DNA of 64,000 nucleotides from Streptomyces sulphureus DSM 40104 (GCF_000381025.1 NZ_KB905814.1:1-64000), one strand, 5' to 3'. Positions 1-8,554 are shown, counted from the stretch's first letter. Numbers and translations: made by a program. Notes: generated by a model not told the origin, from the sequence alone.

Positions 1-218
1 GTGAGGTCGTCGATCCCGGCCGACGCCGAGGTCATCACCGCCTCGGTGCGCAGCGGGTTGATCTCCGAGACCGCGCCGACGAAGGTCGTCTTGCCCACGC
101 CGAAACCGCCCGCCACCACGATCTTCGCGGAGGTGGTCGAACGGCCGCCGGCGGGCACGTCGCCGACGAACTGGTCGGCCTGCTGCGGCACACCGGGCGC
201 CTGGCCGGGGTGGCCCAT
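1..218 (-). CDS. cvnD: Conservon GTPase CvnD, N-terminal part
   Basis: This is the N-terminal 72 residues of the small Ras-like ATP/GTP-binding protein that forms the last gene of a Streptomyces conservon; the C-terminus lies beyond the window edge. A clear P-loop, GGFGVGKTT, sits at residues 37-45, followed by FVGAVSEI, which is typical of CvnD proteins. It starts at the ATG at 216-218, just downstream of the cvnC stop, so translation is probably coupled. By family knowledge, CvnD works at the membrane with CvnA (sensor), CvnB (roadblock) and CvnC (DUF742) in a G-protein-like signalling complex. The family assignment is secure; the signal it reads is unknown. Confidence 0.9.
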   Translation of the reverse strand, partial: MGHPGQAPGVPQQADQFVGDVPAGGRSTTSAKIVVAGGFGVGKTTFVGAVSEINPLRTEAVMTSASAGIDDL

Positions 219-240
219 CTGACCGATCCCCGTCTGCGGG

Positions 241-651
241 CTAGAGCTTGCGAAGTCCACTGAGCACCCTTTCGAGCAAGGTCACGTCTGGAGCGCCACC
301 GGGGTCGGTGCCGCCGCCGGGCTGATGGATCGCCACCATCCCGGCCTCGGCGAGGTCGGCGACGAGAATCCGGGCCACCCCCAGCGGTATTGCGAGCAAC
401 GCCGAGACCTCGGCAACCGATTTCACCTCAAGGCACAGATGGCAGATCCGCTGGTGCTCGGGGAGCAGACCCTGCAACTGCGCCGGATCTGCGCTGGTGC
501 TCACCAGCGCCTCGATCGCGAGTTGGTAGCGCGGCCGGGTGCGGCCGCCCGTCATGGCGTAGGGACGTACCAGGGGTTGGTCGCCTTCGCCCCCGAACGG
601 TGCCTGCTGGTTCGCACCGTACGGGTCGGGTGAAGCGGGCGGCGGGGTCAT
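241..651 (-). CDS. cvnC: Conservon protein CvnC (DUF742)
   Basis: A 136-residue DUF742 protein and third gene of the conservon. The N-terminal 25-30 residues are Pro/Gly/Gln-rich and probably disordered. The core starts near VRPYAMTGGRTRPRY and shows the DUF742 pattern HQRICHLCLEVKSVAEVSALL followed by LGVARILVADLAEAG, which resembles a winged-helix fold. The ATG at 651 has a strong ribosome binding site, GGAGGAGAC, directly upstream. It lies between cvnB and cvnD on the same strand with short gaps, as in all conservons. In the family it is thought to bridge the sensor-like CvnA/CvnB and the GTPase; its exact biochemical role is not established. Confidence 0.93.
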   Translation of the reverse strand: MTPPPASPDPYGANQQAPFGGEGDQPLVRPYAMTGGRTRPRYQLAIEALVSTSADPAQLQGLLPEHQRICHLCLEVKSVAEVSALLAIPLGVARILVADLAEAGMVAIHQPGGGTDPGGAPDVTLLERVLSGLRKL

Positions 652-728
652 GTCTCCTCCGAGAGAGGGATCAGTGAGATAAGGGCAAGGTGCGGGCTGT
701 GGTGCTCATGTGGGGGGAGCGTGCAAGA

Positions 729-1151
729 TCAGTTGAGAATGCTGCCCTGCAGTTCCGCTCGCACGTCTGGAGTGAGTACTGTTCCAGCACGGTCGACGAG
801 CAGGGCCATCTCGTACCCGATGAGGCCGATGTCGGCCTCCGGGTGCGCAAGGACGGCGAGTGAAGAACCGTCCGAGATCGACATGATGAAGAGGAAGCCG
901 CGCTCCATCTCCACCACCGTCTGGTTGACACCACCGCCTTCGAAGATGCGGGAGGCGCCGGCGGTGAGCGAGGTCAATCCTGAAGCGACCGCCGCCAGTT
1001 GGTCGGCACGGTCGCGCGGAAAGCCCTCGGACATCGCAAGCAGAAGCCCGTCGGCAGAGACCACCACCGTGTGCGACACCCCTGGGGTGTTCTCCACAAA
1101 GTTGGTGATCAACCAGTTCAGATTTTGCGCCGCCTGGCTCATCGGACTCAA
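729..1151 (-). CDS. cvnB: Conservon roadblock/LC7 protein CvnB
   Basis: A 140-residue roadblock/LC7-domain protein, the second conservon gene. The sequence SQAAQNLNWLITNFVENTPG followed by VVVSADGLLLAMS is highly characteristic of CvnB. Roadblock proteins act as dimeric scaffolds or GTPase-activating partners for small GTPases, here presumably CvnD. The start chosen is a TTG at 1149-1151 that abuts the TAG stop of cvnA, because AGGAGCG lies at good spacing before it; an ATG three codons further in (1140-1142) is the alternative. Overlap-level spacing with cvnA indicates translational coupling. Confidence 0.93.
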   Translation of the reverse strand: MSPMSQAAQNLNWLITNFVENTPGVSHTVVVSADGLLLAMSEGFPRDRADQLAAVASGLTSLTAGASRIFEGGGVNQTVVEMERGFLFIMSISDGSSLAVLAHPEADIGLIGYEMALLVDRAGTVLTPDVRAELQGSILN

Positions 1152-4100
1152 CTAACGCTCCTGCTGGTAAGTGGGGCCAATGCCGCGCCCATCCGTGCCG
1201 GCCTGCCGGCCCTGCTGGATGCCGCGACGGAGATTGGTCAGCCGGCCGCGTACGTCGTCCGGCGCACGCGAGACCTGCGGTCCCGGCTGCTGTGCGGACG
1301 ACTGCTGTTGGGCGGTACCCGCGACCAGGTTGGCACGGGGCACCCGCCGCGGCAGGCCCGACGTGGTGACTCCCCCGGCGGACGGCTGGCGCACCTGTTC
1401 GGCACGGCGCCACCGCTCGTCGTTCGGCGAGGCTCCCCAGTGGGAGCCGGTGTCGGAGCCGTCCTGCGGCGGACCCTGAACGGGCTGTGGCTGCGGAGGT
1501 ACGGCGGATGCCGGCTGATCCGGGCGCGGGGTGGGCGCCTGAGGCGAGCGCGGAGGGATGTCCGCTGACTGCTGCGGCGCCTGAGCTGGTGGCTGCTGCG
1601 CCTGAGTCTGCTGTGGGGGGAAAGGGGCACGCGCCGACGGCCCCGCACTGCGGAACCAGTTCGACTCCATCGAGGCGAAGATGGGGGTCGGGGCATCATC
1701 AGGTGCCGGAGGAACGGCGGGTATGCCGTACTCCGGTGCCGCGTGCGCCTGTTGTTGCTGGTGCTGCTGCTGCTGGGGCGCGTTCTCCTCGCCCCGCCGG
1801 GGAAGCGCGGGGAACTGCCCCGTCCCGCCGGGACCGGCGGCGCCGCCGCTTGAGGCCCCGGTGAAACCGGGTTGTGCGTACTCGCCGGTGGCCTCGTGTT
1901 CGTCGTGGCCACGCGGGAGGTCTTCGGTGGGGGCCTGCTGTCCGGCCGCCCAACTCGGGCGCTGCTGCTCGGCGTTGCGCTCACCGGCGTCCGGCCTCAC
2001 AAACGCGCCGGTGTCGCCGGGGCCGCGCTGCGGCGCCACGGCGGGGAACTGAGCGGTGTCGCTCGGTCGCGTGAACTCGCCCGTCTGCCCCGGACCGTGC
2101 CCGGCACGTCCGTCCTGCGGCGGTGCCGCGAACTCGCCGGTGCGGCCGGGGTTTTGGCGTCCGCCTTCGGGGCCGCCCTGCTGGGGGTCGCCGCCGACGG
2201 CGGGGAACTGCCCAGTGTCGCCGGGACCGCCGTACGGCGGGACGGCAGGGAACTGGCCCGTGTCACCAGGACCGCCCTGCGGCGGAACGGCAGGGAACTG
2301 ACCCGTGTCACCAGGACCGCCCTGCGGCGGAACGGCAGGGAACTGACCCGTGTCACCAGGACCTTGACGTCCGGACGACGGCCCGCCTCCGGTGAGCTCG
2401 GCCGGGTTGCCCCGGCTCGGCAGCGGCGGCGACGTACGGCCGCCGGGGGCGGACGGCGTCCGGGGGCCCTGCGGGCCCTGCCCGAAGCCGCTGCGGCCCA
2501 CGGGCGGTGCGCCGAAGAGGTTGCCGGCACCCGACTCCTCGCCGCCGCTGCCCGGCAGTGCGGGACGCGGCCCGCCGCCCGCGACCTGCCCGCGCGACGG
2601 ACCGCCACCGAGCTTCCCGCCACCGGGACCGCCCTGCGGTTCGCGCTGGAGGGCCGCGGCGAGGCCGCTGCCCTTGGGCGGACGCCCGCCACCGGGACCG
2701 CGGGGACCTGCGCCCGGCTTGCCCTTGTTCGCGCCGCCCTGTGCGACGTCGACAGGGAGCATCACGAGCGCGGTGGTACCGCCGGAGTCCGAGGGACGGA
2801 GCTGTATGCGGATGCCGTGCCGGAGGGAGAGGCGGCCGACGACGAAGAGGCCCATGCGGCGGGAGACGGAGACGTCGACCGTCGGCGGGTTGGCGAGCCG
2901 CTCGTTGATCGACGAGAGGTCCTCGGGCGAGAGGCCGATACCGGTGTCGTGGATCTCCACGAGGACGCGTCCGTCGGGGAGTGCGTGGCCCGTGACCTTC
3001 ACCTTGGTCTGCGGGGAGGAGAACGAGGTGGCGTTCTCCAGCAGCTCGGCGAGGAGATGGACGAGGTCGTTGACGACTCGCCCGGTGACTTCGGTCGCCG
3101 GGACGGAGCTCAGCTCGATGCGCTCGTACTGCTCCACCTCGGAAGCCGCTGCACGCAGGACGTCGACGAGCGGGACCGGACGCGTCCAGCGACGGCCCGG
3201 CTCCTCGCCGGCGAGGACGAGGAGGTTCTCACCGTTGCGCCGCATGCGGGTGGCGAGGTGGTCGAGCTTGAAGAGGGAGGAGAGCTGGTCCGGGTCGGCC
3301 TCGCGGGACTCCAACTCGGAGATGAGCGAGAGCTGGCGCTGGATGAGGCCCTGGCTCCGCCGCGAGAGGTTGGTGAACATCGCGTTGACGTTCCCCCGCA
3401 ACAGCGCCTGTTCGCCTGCGAGGCGGACGGCCTCGCGGTGGACGTCGTCGAACGCGGCCGCGACCCGGCCGATCTCGTCCCGGGTGTGGACACCGACGGA
3501 CTCGACGGAGGTGTCGACGTCCTGCGGCTCGGCCTCCGACATCTGGCGGACCAGCTCAGGCAGGCGCTCACGCGCAACGTCCTGGGCGGTGTCCTGGAGG
3601 CGGCGCAGCGAGCGCACCATGGAGCGCGCCACGACGAAGGCGCCGACGAGCGAGATGCCGAGGACCAGAAGGATGATGGCGCCGTTGAGGAACGCCGACC
3701 CCTGGGCGTCGGAGCGGAGTTCGCGCGCCTGCTGCTCCATCTGGGAGAGGAGGCTGGCCTCGATCTTCGCCATCTCGTCGATCTTGGAGCGGTCCTGGTC
3801 GAACCAGTCCGGGTAGGAGCGGTACTGCTCCTTGATGGCTCCGCTGTTCTGCAGCACGCGATCGCGGTACTTGTCCGCGGTGGTGATGTTGACGTTCCCA
3901 CCGTTGAGCGGCTTGGTGAGGTCCGACGCCTTGTCGTCACCGTAGATCTGGCTGAAGCTGGTGAGTTGGGCCTTCTCGCTGTCCGCCGCCGTGCGGGCGT
4001 AGAGGCGGTCGCTCTCCGAAAGCTGCGGGCCGCCGCTGCGCGCGAGGCCGGCCGAGATGACGGCACGCTGGATGGACGCGTACTCCTTGGCGCTGGAGAA

Positions 4101-4835
4101 GGCCGCGAGCGCACGCGTGGACTGGATCATCTCCGGGTTGCTCGTCGCCTGGGCCATGTCCTGGGAGAGCGAGAGGAGCGACTCGATGAGCTGGTTGTAG
4201 CTGTTGACCGTCTGCGAGACGTAGGCGTCGTTGTCGTACGCGCGGTCACGGATGTCGTTGATGTCGGTTAGCTGACGGGTGATGTCCAGGACGGTGGACT
4301 GGACCCCGGCCATCACCTTGTCGCTGCCGTCGATGTCGCCGGTGGCTTCCTTGAACGACTGGAAGGCGCGGTCGGTCTCCTCGCGGGGCGCGACGACCCA
4401 GTCGTCCTTGGCGTTGCCCGTACCCACCAGGGGACCGGCCGAGCGGTCCCGCTCCTCCTGGAGTGCGGCTGCCAACGCCGTTGCCTGCTCCGTCATTTCG
4501 GTCAGGCGCTTCATGTTGTCGAGCTGGTCGACGTTGTCGAGGGAGTCGCCGATGCGCAGGGCGCCGAGGGTGGTGGCGGCCACGACGGGGAGGGCGAGCA
4601 GGGAGACGAGGCGGGTGCTGATGCGCCAGTTGCGCATGCGGATTCTGGAGCCGGGGCCGGTCGGGGCCTTCCCTGCTCCCTCGCCCTTACCGCGGTCCTT
4701 GTCTCTGGAGCCGTCTACGTCGTGAACGGCGGCAGCGGGACCGCTCTCCTGGGCACGCTGGGCGGCGGCGTCGGACGAACTGCCCGACTCCGCTTTCCCC
4801 TCGGCGTTGCCATCCCTCTTGAAACGTCCCTGCAC
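1152..4835 (-). CDS. cvnA: Conservon sensor-kinase-like protein CvnA
   Basis: A large membrane protein of about 1227 residues heading the conservon. TM segment 1 is near residues 74-93 and TM segment 2 near 380-402. The extracytoplasmic part between them looks like a nitrate/nitrite-sensing (NIT) domain and is followed by a HAMP linker. A HATPase_c domain follows, with an N-box (LLAELLENATSF, near 598) and a G1 box (DTGIGLSPEDL, near 632). No dimerisation/phosphoacceptor H-box is obvious, as is usual for CvnA. The last roughly 540 residues are low-complexity Pro/Gly/Gln with tandem DTGQFPAV repeats. The GTG at 4833-4835 (VQGRFKRD) was chosen because CvnA proteins usually begin this way. A longer start at an in-frame ATG near 4908 with a G-rich leader is possible. 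Confidence 0.9.
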   Translation of the reverse strand: MQGRFKRDGNAEGKAESGSSSDAAAQRAQESGPAAAVHDVDGSRDKDRGKGEGAGKAPTGPGSRIRMRNWRISTRLVSLLALPVVAATTLGALRIGDSLDNVDQLDNMKRLTEMTEQATALAAALQEERDRSAGPLVGTGNAKDDWVVAPREETDRAFQSFKEATGDIDGSDKVMAGVQSTVLDITRQLTDINDIRDRAYDNDAYVSQTVNSYNQLIESLLSLSQDMAQATSNPEMIQSTRALAAFSSAKEYASIQRAVISAGLARSGGPQLSESDRLYARTAADSEKAQLTSFSQIYGDDKASDLTKPLNGGNVNITTADKYRDRVLQNSGAIKEQYRSYPDWFDQDRSKIDEMAKIEASLLSQMEQQARELRSDAQGSAFLNGAIILLVLGISLVGAFVVARSMVRSLRRLQDTAQDVARERLPELVRQMSEAEPQDVDTSVESVGVHTRDEIGRVAAAFDDVHREAVRLAGEQALLRGNVNAMFTNLSRRSQGLIQRQLSLISELESREADPDQLSSLFKLDHLATRMRRNGENLLVLAGEEPGRRWTRPVPLVDVLRAAASEVEQYERIELSSVPATEVTGRVVNDLVHLLAELLENATSFSSPQTKVKVTGHALPDGRVLVEIHDTGIGLSPEDLSSINERLANPPTVDVSVSRRMGLFVVGRLSLRHGIRIQLRPSDSGGTTALVMLPVDVAQGGANKGKPGAGPRGPGGGRPPKGSGLAAALQREPQGGPGGGKLGGGPSRGQVAGGGPRPALPGSGGEESGAGNLFGAPPVGRSGFGQGPQGPRTPSAPGGRTSPPLPSRGNPAELTGGGPSSGRQGPGDTGQFPAVPPQGGPGDTGQFPAVPPQGGPGDTGQFPAVPPYGGPGDTGQFPAVGGDPQQGGPEGGRQNPGRTGEFAAPPQDGRAGHGPGQTGEFTRPSDTAQFPAVAPQRGPGDTGAFVRPDAGERNAEQQRPSWAAGQQAPTEDLPRGHDEHEATGEYAQPGFTGASSGGAAGPGGTGQFPALPRRGEENAPQQQQHQQQQAHAAPEYGIPAVPPAPDDAPTPIFASMESNWFRSAGPSARAPFPPQQTQAQQPPAQAPQQSADIPPRSPQAPTPRPDQPASAVPPQPQPVQGPPQDGSDTGSHWGASPNDERWRRAEQVRQPSAGGVTTSGLPRRVPRANLVAGTAQQQSSAQQPGPQVSRAPDDVRGRLTNLRRGIQQGRQAGTDGRGIGPTYQQER
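2203..2382 (-). repeat. 45-bp tandem repeat in cvnA tail
   Basis: Four consecutive copies of a 45-bp unit begin near 2203, 2248, 2293 and 2338; each encodes a 15-residue unit of the type GPGDTGQFPAVPPQG. The two copies nearest 2338 are almost identical in DNA, which suggests recent expansion by slippage or unequal exchange. Further degenerate TGQFPAV/TGEFAAP units flank the array. Confidence 0.9.
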
Positions 4836-5386
4836 TAGCGTCGCAACCTCTGGACCAGGCGTCCTGCCGCGTGGACGGCGGGACGGTATCGAGTCACGGG
4901 GGGACATCCCCCCTTGGCGGTCGTGAATGACCGGCGCGCCCCACCCGACCGCCGCGCGGCGCTGGTTGAGCGCCTGTGCGCGCCGGCTGTCGTCCTGCGG
5001 CGGTCCGTGGAATTCCAGCACAGTGCCGGATCTCCAACAAGGGCTGTGGAAAACCCGCGGAGCCGCATGACGCTTCGCGCACGTCGGGTCACTACACGTG
5101 CCGAGCAGTGCTCGAAATACCGGACTTTTCCCTACGAGGCGAACAGCGGAGCGCTCCGCCTCACTGACGCGAACTGCGCGCACAAGCTCACGATGACGAG
5201 CATTGTCCGCTATGCCGCGTGCCCGAAATGCCTTGCGGGCGGCCTTCGTTCATCACTCGGTGAGCAAACTCACAGGATGATCGTGGCCTAGCTCACGCGT
5301 CGGTAGGGAACGGCGGGCCTACCCTCGGCGTTCACAGCGAGTAGCAGATCCACAAGTGCCGAGCAGTCAGTGAGGTAAGGGCAGAC
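4836..5386. promoter_or_regulatory. Divergent control region of cvn operon and small ORF
   Basis: A 551-bp spacer between cvnA (minus) and the small plus-strand ORF at 5387. It holds a 14-bp dyad, GTGAG-CAAA-CTCAC, at 5260-5273, overlapped by a second one, TCACTCGGTGA (5253-5263). It also holds a 12-bp direct repeat GTGCCGAGCAGT at about 5098 and 5354. A TACCCT hexamer just before the small ORF leader (about 5319) could be its -10 element. No convincing gene lies here; the open frames are short and lack codon bias. Confidence 0.4.
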
Positions 5387-5575
5387 GTGAAGTCCACCAG
5401 CAGCCACAGGAGCATAGCCAACCCCCGCCGCACCACCCTCGCTCACCTCGAGGACGCCGACGATCTCACCACGCAGGCAGTCCGCGAGTCCGAGCAGAAC
5501 GGCGAGGAGGCTCCCCTCCCGAGTGCAACCGCGAACCCCCGGCGCACCACCCTGGTGGACTCCCCCGCAGACTGA
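5387..5575 (+). CDS. Small acidic protein with duplicated NPRRTTL motif
   Basis: I do not recognise this 62-residue ORF. It begins with GTG at 5387, preceded at good distance by TAAGGG, and its third codon positions are strongly G/C, so it is probably real. It contains the peptide ANPRRTTL twice, at residues about 12-19 and 50-57, near either end; the DNA of the two copies matches at 19 of 20 bases, 114 bp apart. The middle is acidic (LEDADDL, ESEQNGEE). There is no signal peptide, no membrane segment and no cysteine. It sits alone between the conservon and the carboxylase genes and is followed by a strong terminator. It could be a small regulatory peptide or a modified-peptide precursor, but nothing nearby encodes an obvious modifying enzyme. 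Confidence 0.5.
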   Translation: MKSTSSHRSIANPRRTTLAHLEDADDLTTQAVRESEQNGEEAPLPSATANPRRTTLVDSPAD

Positions 5576-5638
5576 ACGCCCGTGCGGAGCCGCTCGGTTG
5601 AGTGAAGCGCCCGAGGCGCCTCCGCGCACCGGCACGGA

Positions 5639-5685
5639 AAAGGGGCGGCGCGCCCGACCTTGGTGGTCGGAAACGCCGCCCCTTT
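5639..5685. terminator. Bidirectional terminator
   Basis: Perfect 12-bp inverted repeat AAAGGGGCGGCG (5639-5650) / CGCCGCCCCTTT (5674-5685), with a second small hairpin CCGACC/GGTCGG in the loop. It lies between the convergent small ORF and accE, so it can serve both strands. Confidence 0.8.
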
Positions 5686-5704
5686 CGCGTCACCCGAGGC
5701 GCCG

Positions 5705-5929
5705 TCAGCCCTGCCAACTGTGCGGCGCGCGAAACCCGTGCTGCCGGTCGAGGCGCCGCCAGCCGGCCTTGCTGGCACGGTGCGGACGCGTGGTGGCGGG
5801 CGCTCGGTGCGCGCTCGTGGCACGGGCCATCAACAGGGCGGTGACGGCGGCGAGTTCCTCCTCGCTGGCGTTGCCCTTCTCCACCCGGATCGGGTGACTG
5901 CCTGCGGTAAGCGAACTGTCGGAGTCCAC
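5705..5929 (-). CDS. accE: Acyl-CoA carboxylase epsilon subunit
   Basis: A 74-residue protein matching the small epsilon subunit of actinomycete acyl-CoA carboxylases. The core is IRVEKGNASEEELAAVTALL and the C-terminal end is QHGFRAPHSWQG; the final WR/SW tail is typical of the family. The GTG at 5927-5929 is preceded by GAGAGGAAAC. It lies directly downstream of the beta subunit (77 bp gap) on the same strand. In Streptomyces the epsilon subunit binds the beta hexamer and stimulates the alpha/beta complex, which makes malonyl-CoA and methylmalonyl-CoA for fatty acids and polyketides. Confident because of both sequence and position. Confidence 0.9.
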   Translation of the reverse strand: MDSDSSLTAGSHPIRVEKGNASEEELAAVTALLMARATSAHRAPATTRPHRASKAGWRRLDRQHGFRAPHSWQG

Positions 5930-6006
5930 GGTTTCCTCTCTTCTTCCCGTGCGTCGGTTCTCAGTCTTCTCGGCGGAGCCGGGCTCCCGCAGAAGCGCAT
6001 TGCGCC

Positions 6007-7620
6007 TCACTGGGGCGGGTTGCCGTGCTTCCGCGCGGGCAGGTCGGCGTGCTTGCTGCGGAGCATCGCGAGGGACGCGACGAGTACCTCTCTCGTCTCC
6101 GCCGGGTCGATGACGTCGTCGACGAGGCCGCGCTCGGCCGCGTAATAGGGGTGCATGAGCTCGGACTTGTACTCCTTGACCATCCGCTGCCGCATCGCCT
6201 CGGGGTCGTCCGCGCCCGCGATCTGCTTGCGGAAGATCACGTTCGCCGCACCCTCCGCGCCCATCACCGCGATCTCGTTGGTCGGCCAGGCGTACGTCAG
6301 GTCGGCGCCGATGGTCTGCGAGTCCATCACGATGTAGGCGCCCCCGTACGCCTTGCGCAGCACCACGGAGATCCGGGGCACCGTCGCGTTGCAGTACGCG
6401 TAGAGGAGCTTGGCGCCGTGGCGGATGATGCCGCCGTGCTCCTGGTCGACGCCCGGAAGGAAGCCGGGGACGTCGAGGAAGGTGAGGATCGGAATGTTGA
6501 AGGCGTCGCACATCTGGACGAAGCGGGCGGCCTTCTCCGACGCCTCGATGTCCAACACACCGGCGAGCGACTGCGGTTGGTTGGCGACGATGCCGACGAC
6601 CTCGCCGTCCATCCGCGCCAGGCAGACGATGATGTTGCGCGCCCAGCGCTCGTGCACCTCGAGGAACTCCCCCTCGTCGACGAGCTCCTCGATCACCTTG
6701 CGCATGTCGTAGGGGCGGTTGCCGTCGGCGGGGACCAGGTCGTAAAGGCCTTCGCCGCGGCGGTCGGCCGGGTCGGCCGGCTCCTCGGAGGGAGGGTTCT
6801 CGCGGTTGTTCTGCGGGAGCAGCGAAAGGAGGTAGCGCACCTCCTCCAGGCAGGTCTCCTCGTCGTCGTAGGCGAAGTGGCACACACCCGACGTCTCCGC
6901 GTGCACGTCGGCCCCGCCGAGCGCGTTCTGGGTGACCTCCGCGCCCGTCACCGCCTGGACCACGTCAGGGCCCGTGATGAACATCTGCGAGGTGTCGCGG
7001 ACCATGAAGACGAAGTCGGTGAGCGCGGGGCTGTAGGCGGCGCCACCGGCACACGGGCCGAGCATCACCGAGATCTGCGGGATCACGCCCGACGCCTTGG
7101 TGTTGCGCTGGAAGATGCCGCCGTACCCCGCGAGCGCGGAGACGCCCTCCTGAATACGCGCGCCTGCACCGTCGTTGAGCGAGACGAGCGGCGCTCCCGC
7201 GGCGATCGCCTTGTCCATGATCTTGTGGATCTTCGCGGCGTGCGCCTCGCCCAGCGCACCGCCGAAGATGCGGAAGTCGTGCGCGTAGACGAAGACCGTC
7301 CGCCCGTGCACGGTTCCCCACCCGGTGATCACACCGTCGGTGTGCGGCTTCTTCTCCTCCAGGCCGAACCCGGTGGCGCGGTGCCGGCGCAGGGTTTCCA
7401 CCTCGTGGAAGCTGCCCTCGTCGAGCAGCAGCTCGATACGCTCGCGCGCGGTCAGTTTCCCCTTGGCGTGCTGCGTCTCGGTGGCCCGCTCGCTCGGGCC
7501 CCGATACGCCTTCTCACGGATGGCGTGCAGTTCGGCCACGCGCCCGCGGGTGTCCTGCGGTTCGGGGGCCTCCGGCGTGGTCTCCGCCGCCTGTGGTGAC
7601 AGCTCGGGCAGATCGGTCAT
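6007..7620 (-). CDS. accB: Acyl-CoA carboxylase beta (carboxyltransferase) subunit
   Basis: A 537-residue carboxyltransferase with both crotonase-like halves. The N-terminal half has GGALGEAHAAKIHKIMDKA and LNDGAGARIQEGV; the C-terminal half has FLDVPGFLPGVDQEHGGIIRHGAKLLYAY split over conserved Gly-Gly oxyanion positions. It transfers carboxyl groups from biotin on the alpha subunit to acetyl- or propionyl-CoA. The substrate-pocket motif reads GGAYIVMDSQ, with Ile where propionyl-specific PccB proteins have Asp. By published work on S. coelicolor this Ile marks the broader AccB type. The ATG at 7620 is preceded by TAGGGTCTATAC; TAGGGT could be a weak Shine-Dalgarno or the -10 of a leaderless transcript. 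The gene is cotranscribed with accE. Confidence 0.95.
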   Translation of the reverse strand: MTDLPELSPQAAETTPEAPEPQDTRGRVAELHAIREKAYRGPSERATETQHAKGKLTARERIELLLDEGSFHEVETLRRHRATGFGLEEKKPHTDGVITGWGTVHGRTVFVYAHDFRIFGGALGEAHAAKIHKIMDKAIAAGAPLVSLNDGAGARIQEGVSALAGYGGIFQRNTKASGVIPQISVMLGPCAGGAAYSPALTDFVFMVRDTSQMFITGPDVVQAVTGAEVTQNALGGADVHAETSGVCHFAYDDEETCLEEVRYLLSLLPQNNRENPPSEEPADPADRRGEGLYDLVPADGNRPYDMRKVIEELVDEGEFLEVHERWARNIIVCLARMDGEVVGIVANQPQSLAGVLDIEASEKAARFVQMCDAFNIPILTFLDVPGFLPGVDQEHGGIIRHGAKLLYAYCNATVPRISVVLRKAYGGAYIVMDSQTIGADLTYAWPTNEIAVMGAEGAANVIFRKQIAGADDPEAMRQRMVKEYKSELMHPYYAAERGLVDDVIDPAETREVLVASLAMLRSKHADLPARKHGNPPQ

Positions 7621-7945
7621 GTATAGACCCTACGAAACGCAGGCCCGCCACAGCGTCGTCGGATTCGTACAGTCTCGGCGGCGGTTTCATGGCTCCGCTG
7701 GACAGAACTGGCCAACAACGGGTTACGAAGACGCCCCGATGCAGGTCCGCGGCACACCCTGTGTCTCTGTCGCTGTGGAGACCCCACAGCGAATGGGGAC
7801 GCTCACTGTACTCGCGCGCGGCAGACGGCCGGCGCTCCACTCCGGCGCGGGGCCTGCTCCGCCCCGCGCCCCCTCGTCGCCCGAGCGATGTCAGTGGTCG
7901 CTGCAATGCTCTCGACGACACCGCCGAGAGGCAAAGGAGCCCGAG
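7621..7945. other. Divergent spacer between accB and DinB-like gene
   Basis: 325 bp without a convincing gene. It must hold the promoters of accB (minus) and of the DinB-like gene (plus). I see no clear operator; open frames here are short and without codon bias. Confidence 0.4.
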
Positions 7946-8492
7946 TTGACCGCCTCCACACCGCAACACTTCGCCGCCGCCCTCGCCGGCGACGCGCGCA
8001 CACCACCCCCCGCGGCGGCCGGCGAGCGCGAGACCCTCGTCGCCTTCCTCGACTGGCACCGCGCCACCTTCGAAGCGAAGTGCAGCGGTCTCGCGCCCGA
8101 ACGCCTCTCCGAACGCGCCGTTCCGCCTTCCGAGCTCTCCCTCCACGGGCTCGTCCGGCACCTGGCGGCGGTCGAACGCTGGCTGGTGGTTCCGGGTGCA
8201 GTTCGCCGGCGAGGACGTCCCGCTGCTCTACTACACCGACGACGACCCCGACCACGAGTTCCACGCCCTCGCAGGCGACCCGCAGCAGGCGCTGGACACC
8301 TGGCGCGCCGAGTGCGCCCGCGCGCGGGAGATCGTCGCCGCTGCCTCGCTGGAGGAGACCGGCGTGAGCCGGCGCACCGGCGAGCCGGTGTCCCTGCGCC
8401 GCATCCTGGTCGCCATGATCGCCGAGTACGCCCGCCACGCGGGCCACGCCGACCTGCTCCGCGAGCGGCTCGACGGGGCCACGGGATGGTGA
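7946..8492 (+). pseudogene. DinB/DUF664-type protein, frameshifted
   Basis: The first frame (TTG at 7946, SD AAAGGAGC) encodes a DUF664/DinB-like start with ERETLVAFLDWHRATF and LHGLVRHLAAVERW. The family sequence then continues in another frame from about 8184, giving WWFRVQFAGEDVPLLY and, near the end, ILVAMIAEYARHAGHADLLRERLDG. The shift coincides with a tandem CTGGCTGG at 8179-8186. Removing one CTGG restores a continuous gene of about 180 residues with the expected ERWWF junction. Intact members are four-helix, metal-binding enzymes, often thiol (mycothiol/bacillithiol)-linked transferases of unknown substrate. It is either a recent pseudogene or a sequencing error; the tandem 4-mer favours replication slippage. 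Confidence 0.8.
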
Positions 8493-8495
8493 GCG

Positions 8496-8546
8496 CGGCC
8501 CGGTCCCCAACTGCCGGGCTGATGCACCGGGTTGGGGCACGGGCCG
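8496..8546. terminator. Bidirectional terminator between DinB-like gene and cimA
   Basis: Long hairpin with arms CGGCCCG..CCCCAAC (8496-8511) and GTTGGGG..CGGGCCG (8531-8546), interrupted by a 2-base mismatch. It sits between two convergent genes. Confidence 0.6.
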
Positions 8547-8554
8547 GGCGGCGG

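Noticed and set aside
1872..4271. Long plus-strand open frame of 799 codons
   Set aside because: It is the antisense shadow of cvnA; composition is Arg/Ala/Gly-rich with no family motif, while the minus strand encodes a full CvnA.
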